Positions 8,101 through 17,518 are shown, numbered from the stretch's first letter. The stretch is 35,024 nucleotides of DNA from Schoenoplectus triqueter (GCA_964058805.1 CAXKVV010000160.1:1-35024), one strand, 5' to 3'. Notes: generated by a model from the sequence alone, not told the origin. Numbers and translations are program-made.

Positions 8101-9466
8101 TTACTTAAAAATTGATCCAACCTTCAAGCCGATTAAACAAGCGCCGAGGCGGATGAGAATAGAACTGGAAGAAAAGGTCGTGGAGGAAACAAAGAAACTC
8201 ATCGACGCAGGCTTCATACGGGAAGAAGAGACGCCAGAATGGGTGGCTAGCATTGTCCCGGTTAAAAAGAAAAATGGGCAGATTCGCATCTGTGTGGACT
8301 TTCGGGACTTAAACAAGGCGTGCCCTAAAGATGATTTCCCGCTCCCAGTAACCGAAATCATAATTGACCATACCTCCTCCTATGAAGTCTTCTCCTTCAT
8401 GGACGGTTATGCGGGTTATAATCAAATCAAAATGGCGCCAGAAGATGAGAGGCATACGGCATTCCGCACGCCGATTGGTATCTATTGTTACAAAGTCATG
8501 CCGTTTGGGCTGAAAAATGCGGGTGCCACCTACCAACGGGCGATGACGAAGATATTTGACGATTTGATCCACAAGATAGTTGAGTGCTATGTGGACGACC
8601 TAGTCATCAAGGCCATGTCATATGAAGAACACCTCCAATATCTTGAGGTCATTTTCAACCGCCTAAGAGAACATGCGCTCAAATTAAACCCGTTGAAATG
8701 CGCATTCATGGTATCATCTGGTAAATTTCTGGGGTTTTTGGTACGCCATAGGGGAATTGAAATAGACCCGGGCAAGATCAAAGCAATAACTGAACTATCC
8801 CCGCCAAAGAATTTAAAACAATTGCGATCCTTACAAGGGCAATTGGCGTACATTAGGCGGTTTATAGCCAACCTATCGGGTAAAATCCAACCCTTCACCC
8901 GGCTGACTAAGAAGAATATCCCGTTTAAATGGGATGGCGAGTGTCAGCGAGCCTTTGAAGAGATCAAGGCTTATCTACTCAACCCTCCAGTATTGGCGGC
9001 GCCCATACCCGGGAAGGAACTCATTCTATATACAACCGCCCTGGATGGATCCTTGGGAGCTCTGTTGGCACAAGAAAACCAGGATGGTAACCAAAATGCG
9101 CTATATTACCTAAGCCGCATGATGGTGGGAGCAGAACACGGGTATTCACCGATTGAAAAGCATTGTTTAGCCCTAATCTTCGCGGTGAAGAAATTGAGGC
9201 ACTACATGCTAGCCCATAAAATCATTTTAATATCCAAGGTGGACCCTCTCAAATATCTGATGACTCGGCCAATGCTGACGGGTAGGCTGGCCAAATGGGC
9301 GATCATTCTTACTGAGTTCGACATCACCTATACACCGCAAAAGGCGATCAAGGGGCAGGCGCTGGCGGATTTCCTAGCCGCACATCCGATTCAAGACGAC
9401 TCTCCATTAAAATGTGATTTTCCCGATGAGGAAACTTTACATGTTGAAGAAGGAAATCCTATATGA
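2144..9466 (+). CDS. Gag-Pol polyprotein, proximal part: Gag, protease, gag-like second module, RT, RNase H
   Basis: The frame is 2,440 codons. Residues 60-330 are basic and low-complexity, with K/R clusters. A coiled coil is near 405-455 and the retrotransposon gag domain near 545-705. Zinc finger 1 (CPYH..GH....C) starts at Cys815. A Lys/Glu-rich linker follows, then the aspartic protease with DAGSS at Asp1180. Residues 1331-1450 hold short acidic repeats. A second coiled coil is at about 1500-1550 and a second zinc finger starts at Cys1641, resembling the first over about 80 residues. RT spans about 1960-2200 with YVDD at 2149-2152. A first RNase H runs from about 2290 to 2420 but lacks the usual acidic residues at two catalytic positions. 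An alternative ATG at 2183, directly after a 3' splice-like TTTTTGCAG, has a better start context. The frame ends at UGA 9464, between the two RNase H domains. Confidence 0.92.
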   Translation: MTNNFQVFLFLQKMAFFGNFNLAPYTVTPAKSPEGKLFMFFGTIPQELTIYGPAPVAAFTPATVQISIPDEEEESITLTPKGISNKVMASPTTSPKRRRRPSKRTAPTAAAQTARNSQASRKRALDAYQNQLVARPAIPVSNKFTALRIVAKNSATGQLRQAWEVPKLTPRPTQRPQRRQDKSQTPAKAIYKAHRALKQRKSVKNARSRRYVSRPDHSQGMAQPQAIASTPNPRRSISKATPSTQQVWVPKGSQPTKPQSQAQPSKAGKSNAPSENVFNRLGQKSVFSRLGSRIPLNNLKITAPDQAKKKRRTARYEEHFSVNTISISYDTDPDTDGEVNMVQDDQSPPNQAHVTNTNKNNGRKGRPPKRVNHEGNSREGEDHNENPDFFDNEDDVETRPEMPIDEIEILKGHIEARDEELIRQRELIATMLKQNEELIKAVKSLQESQDANFKAGSSRQEGVHSTKSNHKGKQPVDSKPHPHRTIDVEAEPTGISRKEIQAMIAQQMQIAGGGYAIPPVKNCGHPYPAIYDLEEYPKGYVIPRFRTFSGEGNKDLNPEQHLAHFVASCGNTGGNDALLLRQFPQSLVGTAFQWYYSLENNSIRTWDEMADSFRARFVMVSDKINIADLASTKPKKGESMTDFINRWRNLSIKCDRTLTEDEVVNLIMKNIDGWMGMLLGVTKVNTFKDLLRSVSNMERMSPHTVPNFMNNRPQRGARAETKVAFTSLKDKMVANADTQSGSSGTNGNNYNKGPRPNPGGSSRSFESLKQKKSKPYSFRKDKVAQIFRGALKNGLTLPASKRPEDADKSDEPNFCPYHRIIGHSIEDCWVFKDWVEKAYKNGEITLPKGFLQSPSAHEQANTISHEEEKVPGQLSEEQEEQWTTHLSKKSIKMLKALKKEPGMKWKDDITPVVPPKPRVYYRVDQSQDQVLKKKKKHRSNKSKKNKIEEYEQGNPEAIPLQHFISKEDWEKLTLGQKKENIDEEINKEESEEIWGASCNMVYSSHDEDMPTLEEMFFPSDEGEASTSGTKNEECKAVLRSGTYVPERQAPKESDKGKDKALNKGKETENPSKNPERTRSTGEEYNVLAHLRKIPALLSIFDALMMSQDLREVLIQALQDPEKYKSYFVEQNMQEALFTAKRAACINFTNDDLLIGTVDHNRPLYITGNCGGQKIGRILVDAGSSINIMPLKTLKTITLDVKNLSDEKVIIHGFNQNSQKALGAITLNLQCGSLKAPTKFYVIDAETSYRALLGRPWLHSNQVIPSTLHQCLKYIENGKQKRIDGDVKPFGVHEIKFNDAQYFLPKSAVAPSRPITKAGQKPFSKGPKFDTSSGEEEEVKFNIKPRGARAQRPGRKSGEEATFRFKQVATYKAQIKPSEISASDSEEEVIFNFKPTNIPQIQIIEATSGEDSEDSNNSGDTTSGEESDPDRQPWEEESDEEIIYHTLKKPYKGPETDNESEESYMINTGPGSGRNNPVRPRPINEERSWRENFEGRVWNAIDEIRHQVENNRREVSEQWEVMQDIKTQHNEIMIMIENLQTAIYNSELLKEMTSEPRSGTPERQAPDSGKRVIVIVDESKGEETKAKQPTVMQTLKVKKSKPYSFLKNKTARIFEQALKSGLTLPVCKRPADMERAGEGEFCPYHLILGHTIEECWVFKDLIEEGHRNGTIQLPRSFQQDPAPHNLNNKGKGVAYTISHTPVPSKPKVARRKPIKEIYRSNSVMNIEIEEEMAALEITVVPERHFKDLIPREVNHIQTLKTFVVPAKVERIKGKTIIHKAIIFYQSDSTQSLKNPDHNTWKKWVIEQESENATSGDAASQPFGKELYKLAKRAKCLRDISKAEAKRFDELWNGGQNKVLGLDGKIKYTRGLGYNCDDAVCFEGSLNEYRMGESCCMTSVEMPDDKTEEDNTPVLKNALKQLEKEPNTVDELAEINLRTEEDPRPTFISASLPEEVADRLKTFLKNYMDCFAWSYKEMPGLDPNIAVHYLKIDPTFKPIKQAPRRMRIELEEKVVEETKKLIDAGFIREEETPEWVASIVPVKKKNGQIRICVDFRDLNKACPKDDFPLPVTEIIIDHTSSYEVFSFMDGYAGYNQIKMAPEDERHTAFRTPIGIYCYKVMPFGLKNAGATYQRAMTKIFDDLIHKIVECYVDDLVIKAMSYEEHLQYLEVIFNRLREHALKLNPLKCAFMVSSGKFLGFLVRHRGIEIDPGKIKAITELSPPKNLKQLRSLQGQLAYIRRFIANLSGKIQPFTRLTKKNIPFKWDGECQRAFEEIKAYLLNPPVLAAPIPGKELILYTTALDGSLGALLAQENQDGNQNALYYLSRMMVGAEHGYSPIEKHCLALIFAVKKLRHYMLAHKIILISKVDPLKYLMTRPMLTGRLAKWAIILTEFDITYTPQKAIKGQALADFLAAHPIQDDSPLKCDFPDEETLHVEEGNPI

Positions 9467-11272
9467 GAGTTGTACTTCGATGGTGCCTCATCAATTAAAC
9501 CAATCGCGGGCCCGGGAGTTCCGACTGTGCGAGCTGGCGCAGGACTAGTCTTCGTGACCCCGGAAGGCGGGATAATGCGACATTCTCTGGCTTTAATCGA
9601 ACCATGCACGAATAATGAAGCAGAGTATGAAGCGCTTATCGTCGGACTAGAGCTATCACTGGAGCTAGAGATCAAAGCTGTGCGCATATTTGGGGATTCA
9701 CAGCTGATAATAAATCAAATAATTGGCGAATACAAGGTCTTGAAGCCGGAACTAATACAATATCACCAAAAGGCTATGGAACTAATGAAGAAAATCCCGT
9801 ATGTGTCCATTGAGAAGGTCACAAGGGCTGTGAACGGTGAAGTAGATGCGTTGGCCAAACTCGCCAAGGAGCTGGGTGAACCAACAGAGCCGGAAATCCA
9901 CATCATCGTCCGTAATAGGAGGCCATTATCATTGTGTCAAACAACAGATGATGCAGATAATGAAGGTACTGGGCTAGAAAAGATGGAATGCCAAGAAACA
10001 ATGATAACTGAAGAAGACGATGATTGGAGACAGTTGTTCATTGAATATTTCCGGCATGGCACTCTTCCCAAAGATAAAAGAATCGCTGATCAACTAAGAA
10101 AACGGATACTACGGTATGCGTATGTGGGCAATACGCTATACCGTAGATCTTATGATCAACTGTGGCTGAGATGTGTATCAGAGCATGAAGCCGAGCAGGT
10201 TATGAAAGAAATTCATTCCGGGCTATGCGGAGCACATCAGTCTGGGCCGAAAATGAAGTTGAAAATCAAGCGAATGGGGTATTATTGGCCCACGATGGTG
10301 GCTGATTGTGAAGAGCACGTAAGGAAGTGCCGCATGTGCCAGATACATGACCCTTTTATACATCAAGCACCAAACCCGTTGCACCCCACGGTAGCATCCT
10401 GGCCATTTAATATGTGGGGCACAGACATAGTGGGGTCCATAGACCCTCCGACGTCGAGAGGTCACCGGTTCATCCTGGCGGCGACAGATTACTTTACAAA
10501 ATGGGCTGAAGCCATCCCACTCAAAGAAGTTAAAGCATCCGATGTGGTTAAATTCTTCAAGACGCACATCCTTTACCGATTTGGTACACCACAACGAATA
10601 ATATCTGATAATGGAACGGCCTTCAAGAGCTCCAAAGTCTATGCCCTGGCGGAGCAATTCAATATTGACTGGAGATTCTCGTCCATTTATAATCCGAGAG
10701 CCAACGGCTTGGCCGAAGCCTTTAACAAAACCCTAATAAATATCATGAAAAAGACCGTGGACGGCAACCAACGAGACTGGGATAATCGTCTACAGGAGGC
10801 ATTATGGGCTTATCGAACTACATACCGAACGCCTACGCAAGCTACCCCGTATTCTCTGGCTTTTGGGGTTGAAGCCGTCCTCCCTCTTGAGGTGGAACTA
10901 CCGTCATTACGGGTGGCTATGCAAAACGATATGACCATGGATGAATGCCAACAACTTAGACTAGACGAGTTGGATGCCATGGACGAGAAGAGGCTGATAG
11001 CCCAGCAGAACCTCGAAATATATCAGGCAAAAATGGCAAGGGCATATGACAAGATGGCGCGAGTCAGGGCATTTCAACAAGGGGAGCTTGTTCTTGTCCT
11101 TAAAAGGCCGATTATTGGCCGGCACATCGGCCCAAAATTCTCTCCGAACTGGGAAGGGCCATATGTAATTGAGAAGGTATACGAGGGCGGCGCATACCAA
11201 CTCATAGACCATGAAGGTGAAAGGCCCATGCCACCGATTAATGGGCGATATCTGAAGAAGTACTACACATAG
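9467..11272 (+). CDS. Pol, distal part: archaeal-type RNase H and integrase, separated by an in-frame UGA
   Basis: Same frame as the upstream polyprotein, beginning right after UGA 9464-9466, with no ATG at the start. The aRNH domain (about residues 1-150) has all expected acidic positions: Asp in FDGAS, Glu in NNEAEYEAL, Asp in GDSQL and a late Asp in GEVDALA. Integrase follows: a zinc-binding region with HSGLCGAH and CRMCQ (10213-10345), then the catalytic core with Asp in GTDIVG (about 10420), Asp in SDNGTAF (about 10600) and Glu in GLAEAFN (about 10710). The C-terminus GRYLKKYY is typical of Tat integrases; no chromodomain is seen. Relatives usually have a tryptophan codon where the UGA stands, so a one-base nonsense change is the simplest reading. 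Stop-codon readthrough cannot be excluded. Confidence 0.9.
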   Translation, partial: ELYFDGASSIKPIAGPGVPTVRAGAGLVFVTPEGGIMRHSLALIEPCTNNEAEYEALIVGLELSLELEIKAVRIFGDSQLIINQIIGEYKVLKPELIQYHQKAMELMKKIPYVSIEKVTRAVNGEVDALAKLAKELGEPTEPEIHIIVRNRRPLSLCQTTDDADNEGTGLEKMECQETMITEEDDDWRQLFIEYFRHGTLPKDKRIADQLRKRILRYAYVGNTLYRRSYDQLWLRCVSEHEAEQVMKEIHSGLCGAHQSGPKMKLKIKRMGYYWPTMVADCEEHVRKCRMCQIHDPFIHQAPNPLHPTVASWPFNMWGTDIVGSIDPPTSRGHRFILAATDYFTKWAEAIPLKEVKASDVVKFFKTHILYRFGTPQRIISDNGTAFKSSKVYALAEQFNIDWRFSSIYNPRANGLAEAFNKTLINIMKKTVDGNQRDWDNRLQEALWAYRTTYRTPTQATPYSLAFGVEAVLPLEVELPSLRVAMQNDMTMDECQQLRLDELDAMDEKRLIAQQNLEIYQAKMARAYDKMARVRAFQQGELVLVLKRPIIGRHIGPKFSPNWEGPYVIEKVYEGGAYQLIDHEGERPMPPINGRYLKKYYT

Positions 11273-13004
11273 CCCGGAGCGGGGCCGATCAAGTAGTATC
11301 TATTGTAAATAAATAAGGAGGGAATAAGTGTTCGTTTACACACACGTGCACGAAACACAAACCCATGTCTAACCTCCACTTTTGCATAAAATCCCAAAAA
11401 CCCTACTTGTGCATTTGTAAATAGAATGCATCCAAAAATCCAAAACCACACAAACACATTTAACCTCATAAAATAAAAAATATAGAATAAGAGAATTCAA
11501 CGCCAAAACCACGCGAGAATGTGAGGCGAGAGGTTTGGTGTTTGGGCTCACAATACAAATACCACTGGGTTTGTCCATTTGATACAGAATAAACACAAAA
11601 ATGGGCAGGGTTTGCAGTTTGTCCCTCAAACTATCTGTTGCCCAATGACGAAAGTTGCTCATGTTGGTCGCCCGCGGCGCAAGTCAAGGGATAGGTCGAG
11701 CAAATTGGTGGCTAGTAAATAGTCGCTTCTGAGGGCATGTAAATAAATAACTCTCGTACTATTAGTAACATGTATCACTAATAACCAAAAATTTGCCTTC
11801 TTCTGATAAAATAAAAGGATATATATGTAAAACAATAAAAACCTATTTTCCTACTCATAAAAAAAATGATGATAATAAAAAATAATAAAACCTTTTCAAT
11901 AAGGGGTTGCCACCTTTGTCCCCGACACCATGAGTGTTATACAAAGCCAGGTTGGGTGCATTCATCCGTAAAAGCACCACACGCCCGAAGAAATGGTGTG
12001 TCATAATCCCACGACATATCATGGAGGGGTCAGACTAAGGGTTTACGCTTGTACCCGACATTTCATGTTAAACAAAGCGGCTCGCTTAAAGAAGTGACTC
12101 AGGTCATGGAGAGCGGACCTACCCGATGAAAGCCTGTCTCGCAGGGATGCGTGATGGATGTTTGAGGGTAGCTAAAATATAAAAAACCAGGTTGGGTACA
12201 TTCATCCGCAAAAGTACCACACGCCCAAGGAGGTGATCTGTTTCTAATCCCAAAATAGGTCATGGAGGGGTCAGACTAAGGGTTATGCTTTTGCCCGACA
12301 TTCAGTGTCAAATAAAGTAATTCGCTTAAAGAAGTGACTCAGGTCATGGAGAGCGAACCTACCCGATGAAAGCCTGTCTCGCAGGGATGCGTGATGGATG
12401 TTTGAGGGTAGTACCCCCACAAAACAAATTGAGTGGAGATGAGTGAATGTGAGTTTCCACTTCCGCACGCAACGGTGCACAAATGAGGGGAGAGTGGGTG
12501 AGCTTCCACAAAATAAATATCAATTAAAGATACAAGAAGCATCCACAAAATGGTGTTATCAATTGCATCCATAATCCAATTGATACTGGTAAGTTTATCC
12601 ATCAGTAATAAAGGGATAAACGGGTTTATTCTGTACCCGGCCTAGAGGTCAATACAGACAGGTTCGGTATCCGTAAAATACCACGGTTACTTGAGTTTTG
12701 TATTGCCATAAATAAAGAGAGATGATGTATATAATCAATGTAATAGGATGTCGTAGGATTTTCCTTTATTATGATTAGACGCTGCGAAAGAATTAAGCAG
12801 TTGTAATAGGGCGCTTTTGCAAATAAGATTGGAGGTGCACAGCATGAAATCAATAAAATACTTCCTCGCGCTGCAGAGGAAGCGATGAAAGGATAATAAT
12901 AAAGGCAAGCATCATCCACAACAAGAGATCCAAATAATAAGTGTCAAGGCATCCTATATCAAGTATGGTAAAAGAAAAAGGGGAAAGAAAAATGAAAGTG
13001 CAGT
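11273..13004. other. Non-coding region between pol and the antisense gene
   Basis: No convincing ORF on either strand. It contains the 239-base tandem repeat described below. On the minus strand, AATAAA motifs at 12775-12780 and 12625-12630 lie 225-380 bases past the antisense stop codon and could serve its polyadenylation. Pol and the antisense gene converge tail to tail across this segment. Confidence 0.6.
11946..12413. repeat. Tandem repeat, two units of about 239 bases
   Basis: Unit 1 starts at about 11946 and unit 2 at about 12185. Both begin CCAGGTTGGGT and share blocks such as CATGGAGGGGTCAGACTAAG and CGATGAAAGCCTGTCTCGCA; both end near TGTTTGAGGGTAG. The 3' half of the unit is almost identical between copies and the 5' half is more diverged. 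No reading frame runs through it. Confidence 0.85.
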
Positions 13005-16000
13005 CTACGGGCCCAAAAAACGGGACTCCAACTCTAATAGCACGGTGCTAATAGTCTCTAAATGAGTATGGAGGGAGTGCCTATCCTCCTCCGAAGCTGC
13101 CTCGAAGTCCAAGAACTGAGCAAAGGCACTATCCCGGGCGCTCGAATGAATCTGTAACTCCGGGAGACGTCCCGCCAAATGTCGAGAGAAGCCCTCTACT
13201 GATAATCTGTGGTCCTCTAGCTCCTGCACGAGCAGTCGAGCGGGCCCACCACTAACGCCCATGGAGCGGAGAGTGGCACAAGAAGAGAGCCGCTGAAGAT
13301 AGTGGAGTCGAGCAGCCTCCAAATGCCTGCGCAGCTCATGAATCTCCAACTCGTGCTGGTATACGAGAGAGCTCGCATCCTGGTAAGCCCTGAGCAGCTC
13401 CTCACACCTCCTGAAAATGAAAGTGCTCTCGAGACGAGGTGCAATGAGTAGAGCTGGTGCGATGGTATCCCGCATCAGCCTATACCAATCGAAAGAGAAG
13501 CCACTGGGCAGAGAATCCAGGATCTCGAAATCTAGCGGATAGCCCCCGAAGAAGGTGTCTCGGAGTGCATCCGCCAGCGTGGCCAAGGCGAGCTGCACAT
13601 CCCTCGATGTAACATCTGCAAGTAAAATAAATGGGTTAGACAAATTGTTATAACCAAAGAAGAAATAGAAGGAAGAGAAGATCTAACCTATCGCCTCGTC
13701 GCCCGAGACAGGCGGGACTGAGTCAGGGATAGGGATGTCGGTCGCCTCAGAAGGACCCGCAGGTGTACCAGACCCGGCTACAAAATAAAATGGAAAGCAT
13801 AAATACATGGAAAATAAAATATGAGCAAATGATAAAGGAAATATAAAGTACCGGGAGAAGCATGAGGCTCGGCAAGACCCTCGCTAGCTGGAACCCCCAT
13901 CTCTGGGCTGTGGAATAGCTGCTCCACCAGCCAACCCTCATCCAACTCCGAGTCATAATCGACTGCAACCCGCTCAGTCGAGACTCTGCCATCTGTGGCC
14001 ATGAGAGGCTGCCCGTCGGGAGATGAAGAAGCATGAGATGGCCCTCCCTCGATCAGTAATGGCTCGTCGCCTGCGGGCTCGACAGCCAATGGACTCCCCT
14101 GCTCTAAAGAAGCCTCCTCTGGTCGTGCAAGAGTGAGCACTGGCCCCAGAACCACATCAAAGGAGTCACCATCCCCGGTAGGCACCAATAAGATCGACGG
14201 TGAGGCAGGACCGTCGTAAAAGAAAGACTCCGAGCGGTGTGGAGATGCCATGTCATCGGCCTCAGGGTCTGTAAAATCTACGTGTAAGATTGAAAAATAC
14301 TAGTGCATGCTGGCAACTAGGTAATAAAATGAAGCACACGAACCTGCGACGGCAAGGTCGGTGCAAAACCCTGGAATAGCAGTGCTCGCAGGCGCTGATA
14401 GATCTGCTATGATGTCGTCTCGGGTAGCCTCCACAGGAGATGTCCCATGAGCTAAAAAATAAACCTTAATCAGAGATGTAAATAAAGTGCGCCCGAATAA
14501 GGATAGGCGAGTCAGTAAAGAAAATCACCTGGAGTGGGAGAAGGAAAAGAAGATGGAGAAGACGGCTGAGAGGCGCCGTCTCGATCTCTCCCCATGGTAG
14601 CTGGAGCCGGTGGCTCGACATGTGGCTGAGAATGAACGCCAACTACTCGTGGACGAGGGACCGAGAACCCGGGCTCCGCGTGATCATACTCATAAGCCAG
14701 CTCTGAATCAAAGAAGAATTGGTCGAAATGAGATGAGGCTTATCGAAAAGAAATAACCTAAAGGGATGATGAAGCATACCTGTGAGAATGGTCCTAACAG
14801 GAGCATGAGAAAACCGGCTGTCTAAACCCTGAAAGTCGACAGGCTCTGCGGCAATGGCCGGGAAAGGGCTGCGATCACGCGAAACGGTGCCATCTAATAA
14901 AGGCTGGCCATCTCGCGGACATGTACTCCGGACGACCACCGGAGGAGTATACGACTGGTAGGAGCGAATGGTCTCATAATACCACTGCTGATAACGCCTC
15001 GTGAAGGTGGAAGTCCTAGAGGTGGATACCATCTGATAGCGAGCGCCTGTGCCTAGTCGGAAAAGGTGAGTGTAGCACCATCCGATACCCTCCAAATCGG
15101 CCGCCAGTGATATAGGGCGGAGAAGAGGCGCTGAAATATCCTGATCCAAGCCAAACTGATGTGCGCATCGATGTGGCGAATAGGGCTCGATGAACATATA
15201 ATCGCCCAATCTGAGAGGAAGAAAGCCCTGACGAATACTGATCAGGTACTCCAAGTCGATAGGCCTGGCTCGAATGCTAGAAGAGTCAGAAGAGGGGACC
15301 CTGCTGTCAATCACCATCCTGTCAGCAACCCTAGCTGCCCCACGGGCCACTGATCTGTCTCGAGAGAAGCGCAGATGGTCCCGGCTCCTAAAGAATCTAT
15401 ACCGAGCAGCCTCCGGAGTCAATGAAGCTGGCTGCACCCCAGCTAGGTCACTCAATAAGGGTAGACGATCTCGTAGCGTGACCGCCATGCCGGGATCATA
15501 TGAGCCAGACCAATGTAAATGGAGCCATCCGCTAATCAAATGCCACGGGATCAGCTCCTGGCACTGTGAAGGACTACGAGATGAAGTCAGACCGCGGAGG
15601 CACCTATAAATGTTGGCCAGTACAGGCACGGCCAAAGAAATCCTGTCGCCACGCGCGATCAGGCTCGCCATAACGAACACCGAAGGTCGAATGGTGTATG
15701 TGGGGGAGCTAGGTAATAAGAAGTAGCAGATCCACCAAGAGATGAAAGCTGTCAAATAAGTCTCCCGATCCACGACATGTGAACACAGGGTATCCTGAGA
15801 TGGGATAGGGCCGTCGTGATGAATCTTGAGCCGACCTGTACCAAATGGATCTCTGGTGGAAGCCAGACCCGTAGGGCGAGTGTGGACCCGATCAGTGAAA
15901 TAGGCGATCCAATGTCTGAACGGAACTCCGGGATGCCCCCTCCGTAAATGATGATAAATCTCATAAATCCTATGCAAAGAAGGCGGGAATCGAGTGAAGT

Positions 16001-16658
16001 CCCCCGAGTCAGCGGGTGAGACCATGAACTCGTCATAGAAATGGCCGAAGATCGGCAGCCCGGTCAACTGCTGTATCTCTAGGAGGGTCGGAGTCAGCTC
16101 CCGATCGTCGATGAACAGAGTGTTGGTGGAATAGTTCCACCTCTCACAAAAGGCCCATAGCCAGGGTGTGTCGATATGATAATGAAACATCGACAAGAAA
16201 ACCGAGTCATATATCCCGGCTCGCCTGAGCAGAGTCCCCTCCCGCATGAGCACATACCGGGTCCACTCTAGCTGATATCCATGACACTCCAAGGGAGTGA
16301 TGAAGGGAGCAGTAGTCCATCTGTGAGCCTCCCCGTCGATAATCTCCTTGCCCAGGAGATGTGTCAAAGGAGCCGTAGAGGCAACGCCTAGAGGCTGAAG
16401 GGGCATGATGTCATGAGGCTGATCATCTCTGAAGAATAAACCGCCGCCTCGCGGGTATACAGGAGTCGCTCGGATGGCTGAGACGAGAGGAGTCCAATCG
16501 CTAGGATCCTCATAAAAAGAATGATAATGACTCAAGGGGCGACGCGGAATGGCGTCATGAGATGAAACTACAATACCCGAAGAAGAGAAGACGTCATGAG
16601 AAATGAAATGATGAATAATAAGGAATAATGCACCAAGACAAGCCTTTCGAGCATTCAA
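13005..16658 (-). CDS. Antisense spliced gene in the retrotransposon: plant-mobile-domain-like protein with coiled-coil tail
   Basis: Six exons on the minus strand: 16658-14780, 14702-14529, 14451-14344, 14268-13852, 13777-13688 and 13615-13005 (TAG). The five introns (77, 77, 75, 74 and 72 bases) are all GT-AG, T-rich and phase 1. Joined, they give about 1,092 residues without a stop. The N-terminal half matches the plant mobile (aminotransferase-like) domain: ELTPTLLEIQQLTGLPIFG near residue 190, a Trp/Leu-rich segment followed by GDRISLAVPVLANIYRCL, and EPYSPHRCAHQFGLDQD near 490. The middle exons are Pro/Ser-rich and acidic. The last exon has a predicted coiled coil (HELEIHELRRHLEAARLHYL). 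The frame is open back to 16685, but its first ATG is at 16406, so the true start is unresolved; an upstream exon or an optional in-frame 66-base intron (16633-16568) is possible. Function is unknown. Confidence 0.8.
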
Positions 16659-16820
16659 GACTCGTCTTGGTGGGTGACTCTTTGTTTACCCTTAAAAAAA
16701 AAATTTCAAAGATGAGTAGATGAATAAATGAAATAAACTGATGATTAATGATGAATTATAAGAAAGGGGGAGAAGAGAGAGAGCAGTGAAAGATGGCCCA
16801 CTGATCAGGAGAGGTCGCTG

Positions 16821-17280
16821 CCTAACCCCGGAACAAATCCATTAGTCCCACAATGGAATGCTGGGCATAAAGTGAAGAGTATAAATACCCCGCTATTCTC
16901 TATCCACTCAGCATGAGTGACAGCCAAGAAGATCGAGGGAGAGAGGAGACCTCTTGGGTGTCACCATGTGATTATATCTTTTCTGACAAGTGGGACCCAC
17001 ATGGCAGTCCCTTATGAGCAGCTCCAATGACATGGACCTAGCCTATTTTGCTAAGAAAGCTAACCAACCCGGAACAGAGGTTAAGCATTAATCCCACAAT
17101 GAAATAATAGGGTGAATGACGAGGATATAAATACCCCACCACCTCCTACTCATTCGAGGTGGCTGACCCTCGGGAGATTTAGGAGAGAGAAAATCTCCTG
17201 ATGGGTCAGCCATTTGATTACATTTTCTCTGACAAGTGGGACCCACCTGACAGTCCCTTGTAGATGAATCTAACAACATA
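16821..17280. repeat. Tandem duplication of about 240 bases, each unit with TATAAATACCCC
   Basis: Units start near 16826 and 17067 with CCCGGAACA. They share TCCCACAATG, TATAAATACCCC (16880 and 17127), an AG-rich block, a stretch like TTTTCTGACAAGTGGGACCC and CAGTCCCTT. Divergence is moderate. The TATAAATA reads on the + strand; on the minus strand it is TATTTATA, 220 and 470 bases upstream of the antisense frame. Confidence 0.75.
16879..16887 (-). promoter_or_regulatory. Candidate TATA element upstream of the antisense gene
   Basis: TATAAATAC on +, TATTTATA on -. It lies about 220 bases before the antisense open frame. Direction cannot be settled from sequence, and a duplicate is at about 17127. 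Confidence 0.25.
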
Positions 17281-17518
17281 TCCTATCTGATGAGTCACCC
17301 ATGTGACCATTTTCACTGACAGGTGGACCCCACACCTCAGTGACCTATTGAAGGAGTCAGAATTGAACCCTAAAAATCTGCCTTTGGAGCTAACCCTAGA
17401 AAGGAGCTGAAGCAGTATAATCCCTATGCTACATGAAATGATGTCAATGCCAAGCTAGCATTTTGATGCAACTAGTCATGAGAAATTCCAAATGTGATTT
17501 TGCTTTCAAGGCTGACCT

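Noticed and set aside
9464..9466. UGA as selenocysteine or other recoding
   Set aside because: No selenoprotein machinery is expected in land plants and no special structure was recognised after the codon.
2144..11272. Gag-Pol as an endogenous virus with an envelope gene
   Set aside because: No envelope-like ORF with signal and membrane segments follows integrase on the sense strand; domain set is that of a plant retrotransposon.
15159..15609. Plus-strand ORFs of 64 and 111 residues opposite the antisense exon
   Set aside because: Shadows of the antisense coding sequence with no recognisable motif.
13005..16658. Antisense ORFs as three separate genes (671, 157 and 212 residues)
   Set aside because: GT-AG junctions of matching phase connect them and two further short exons into one frame.
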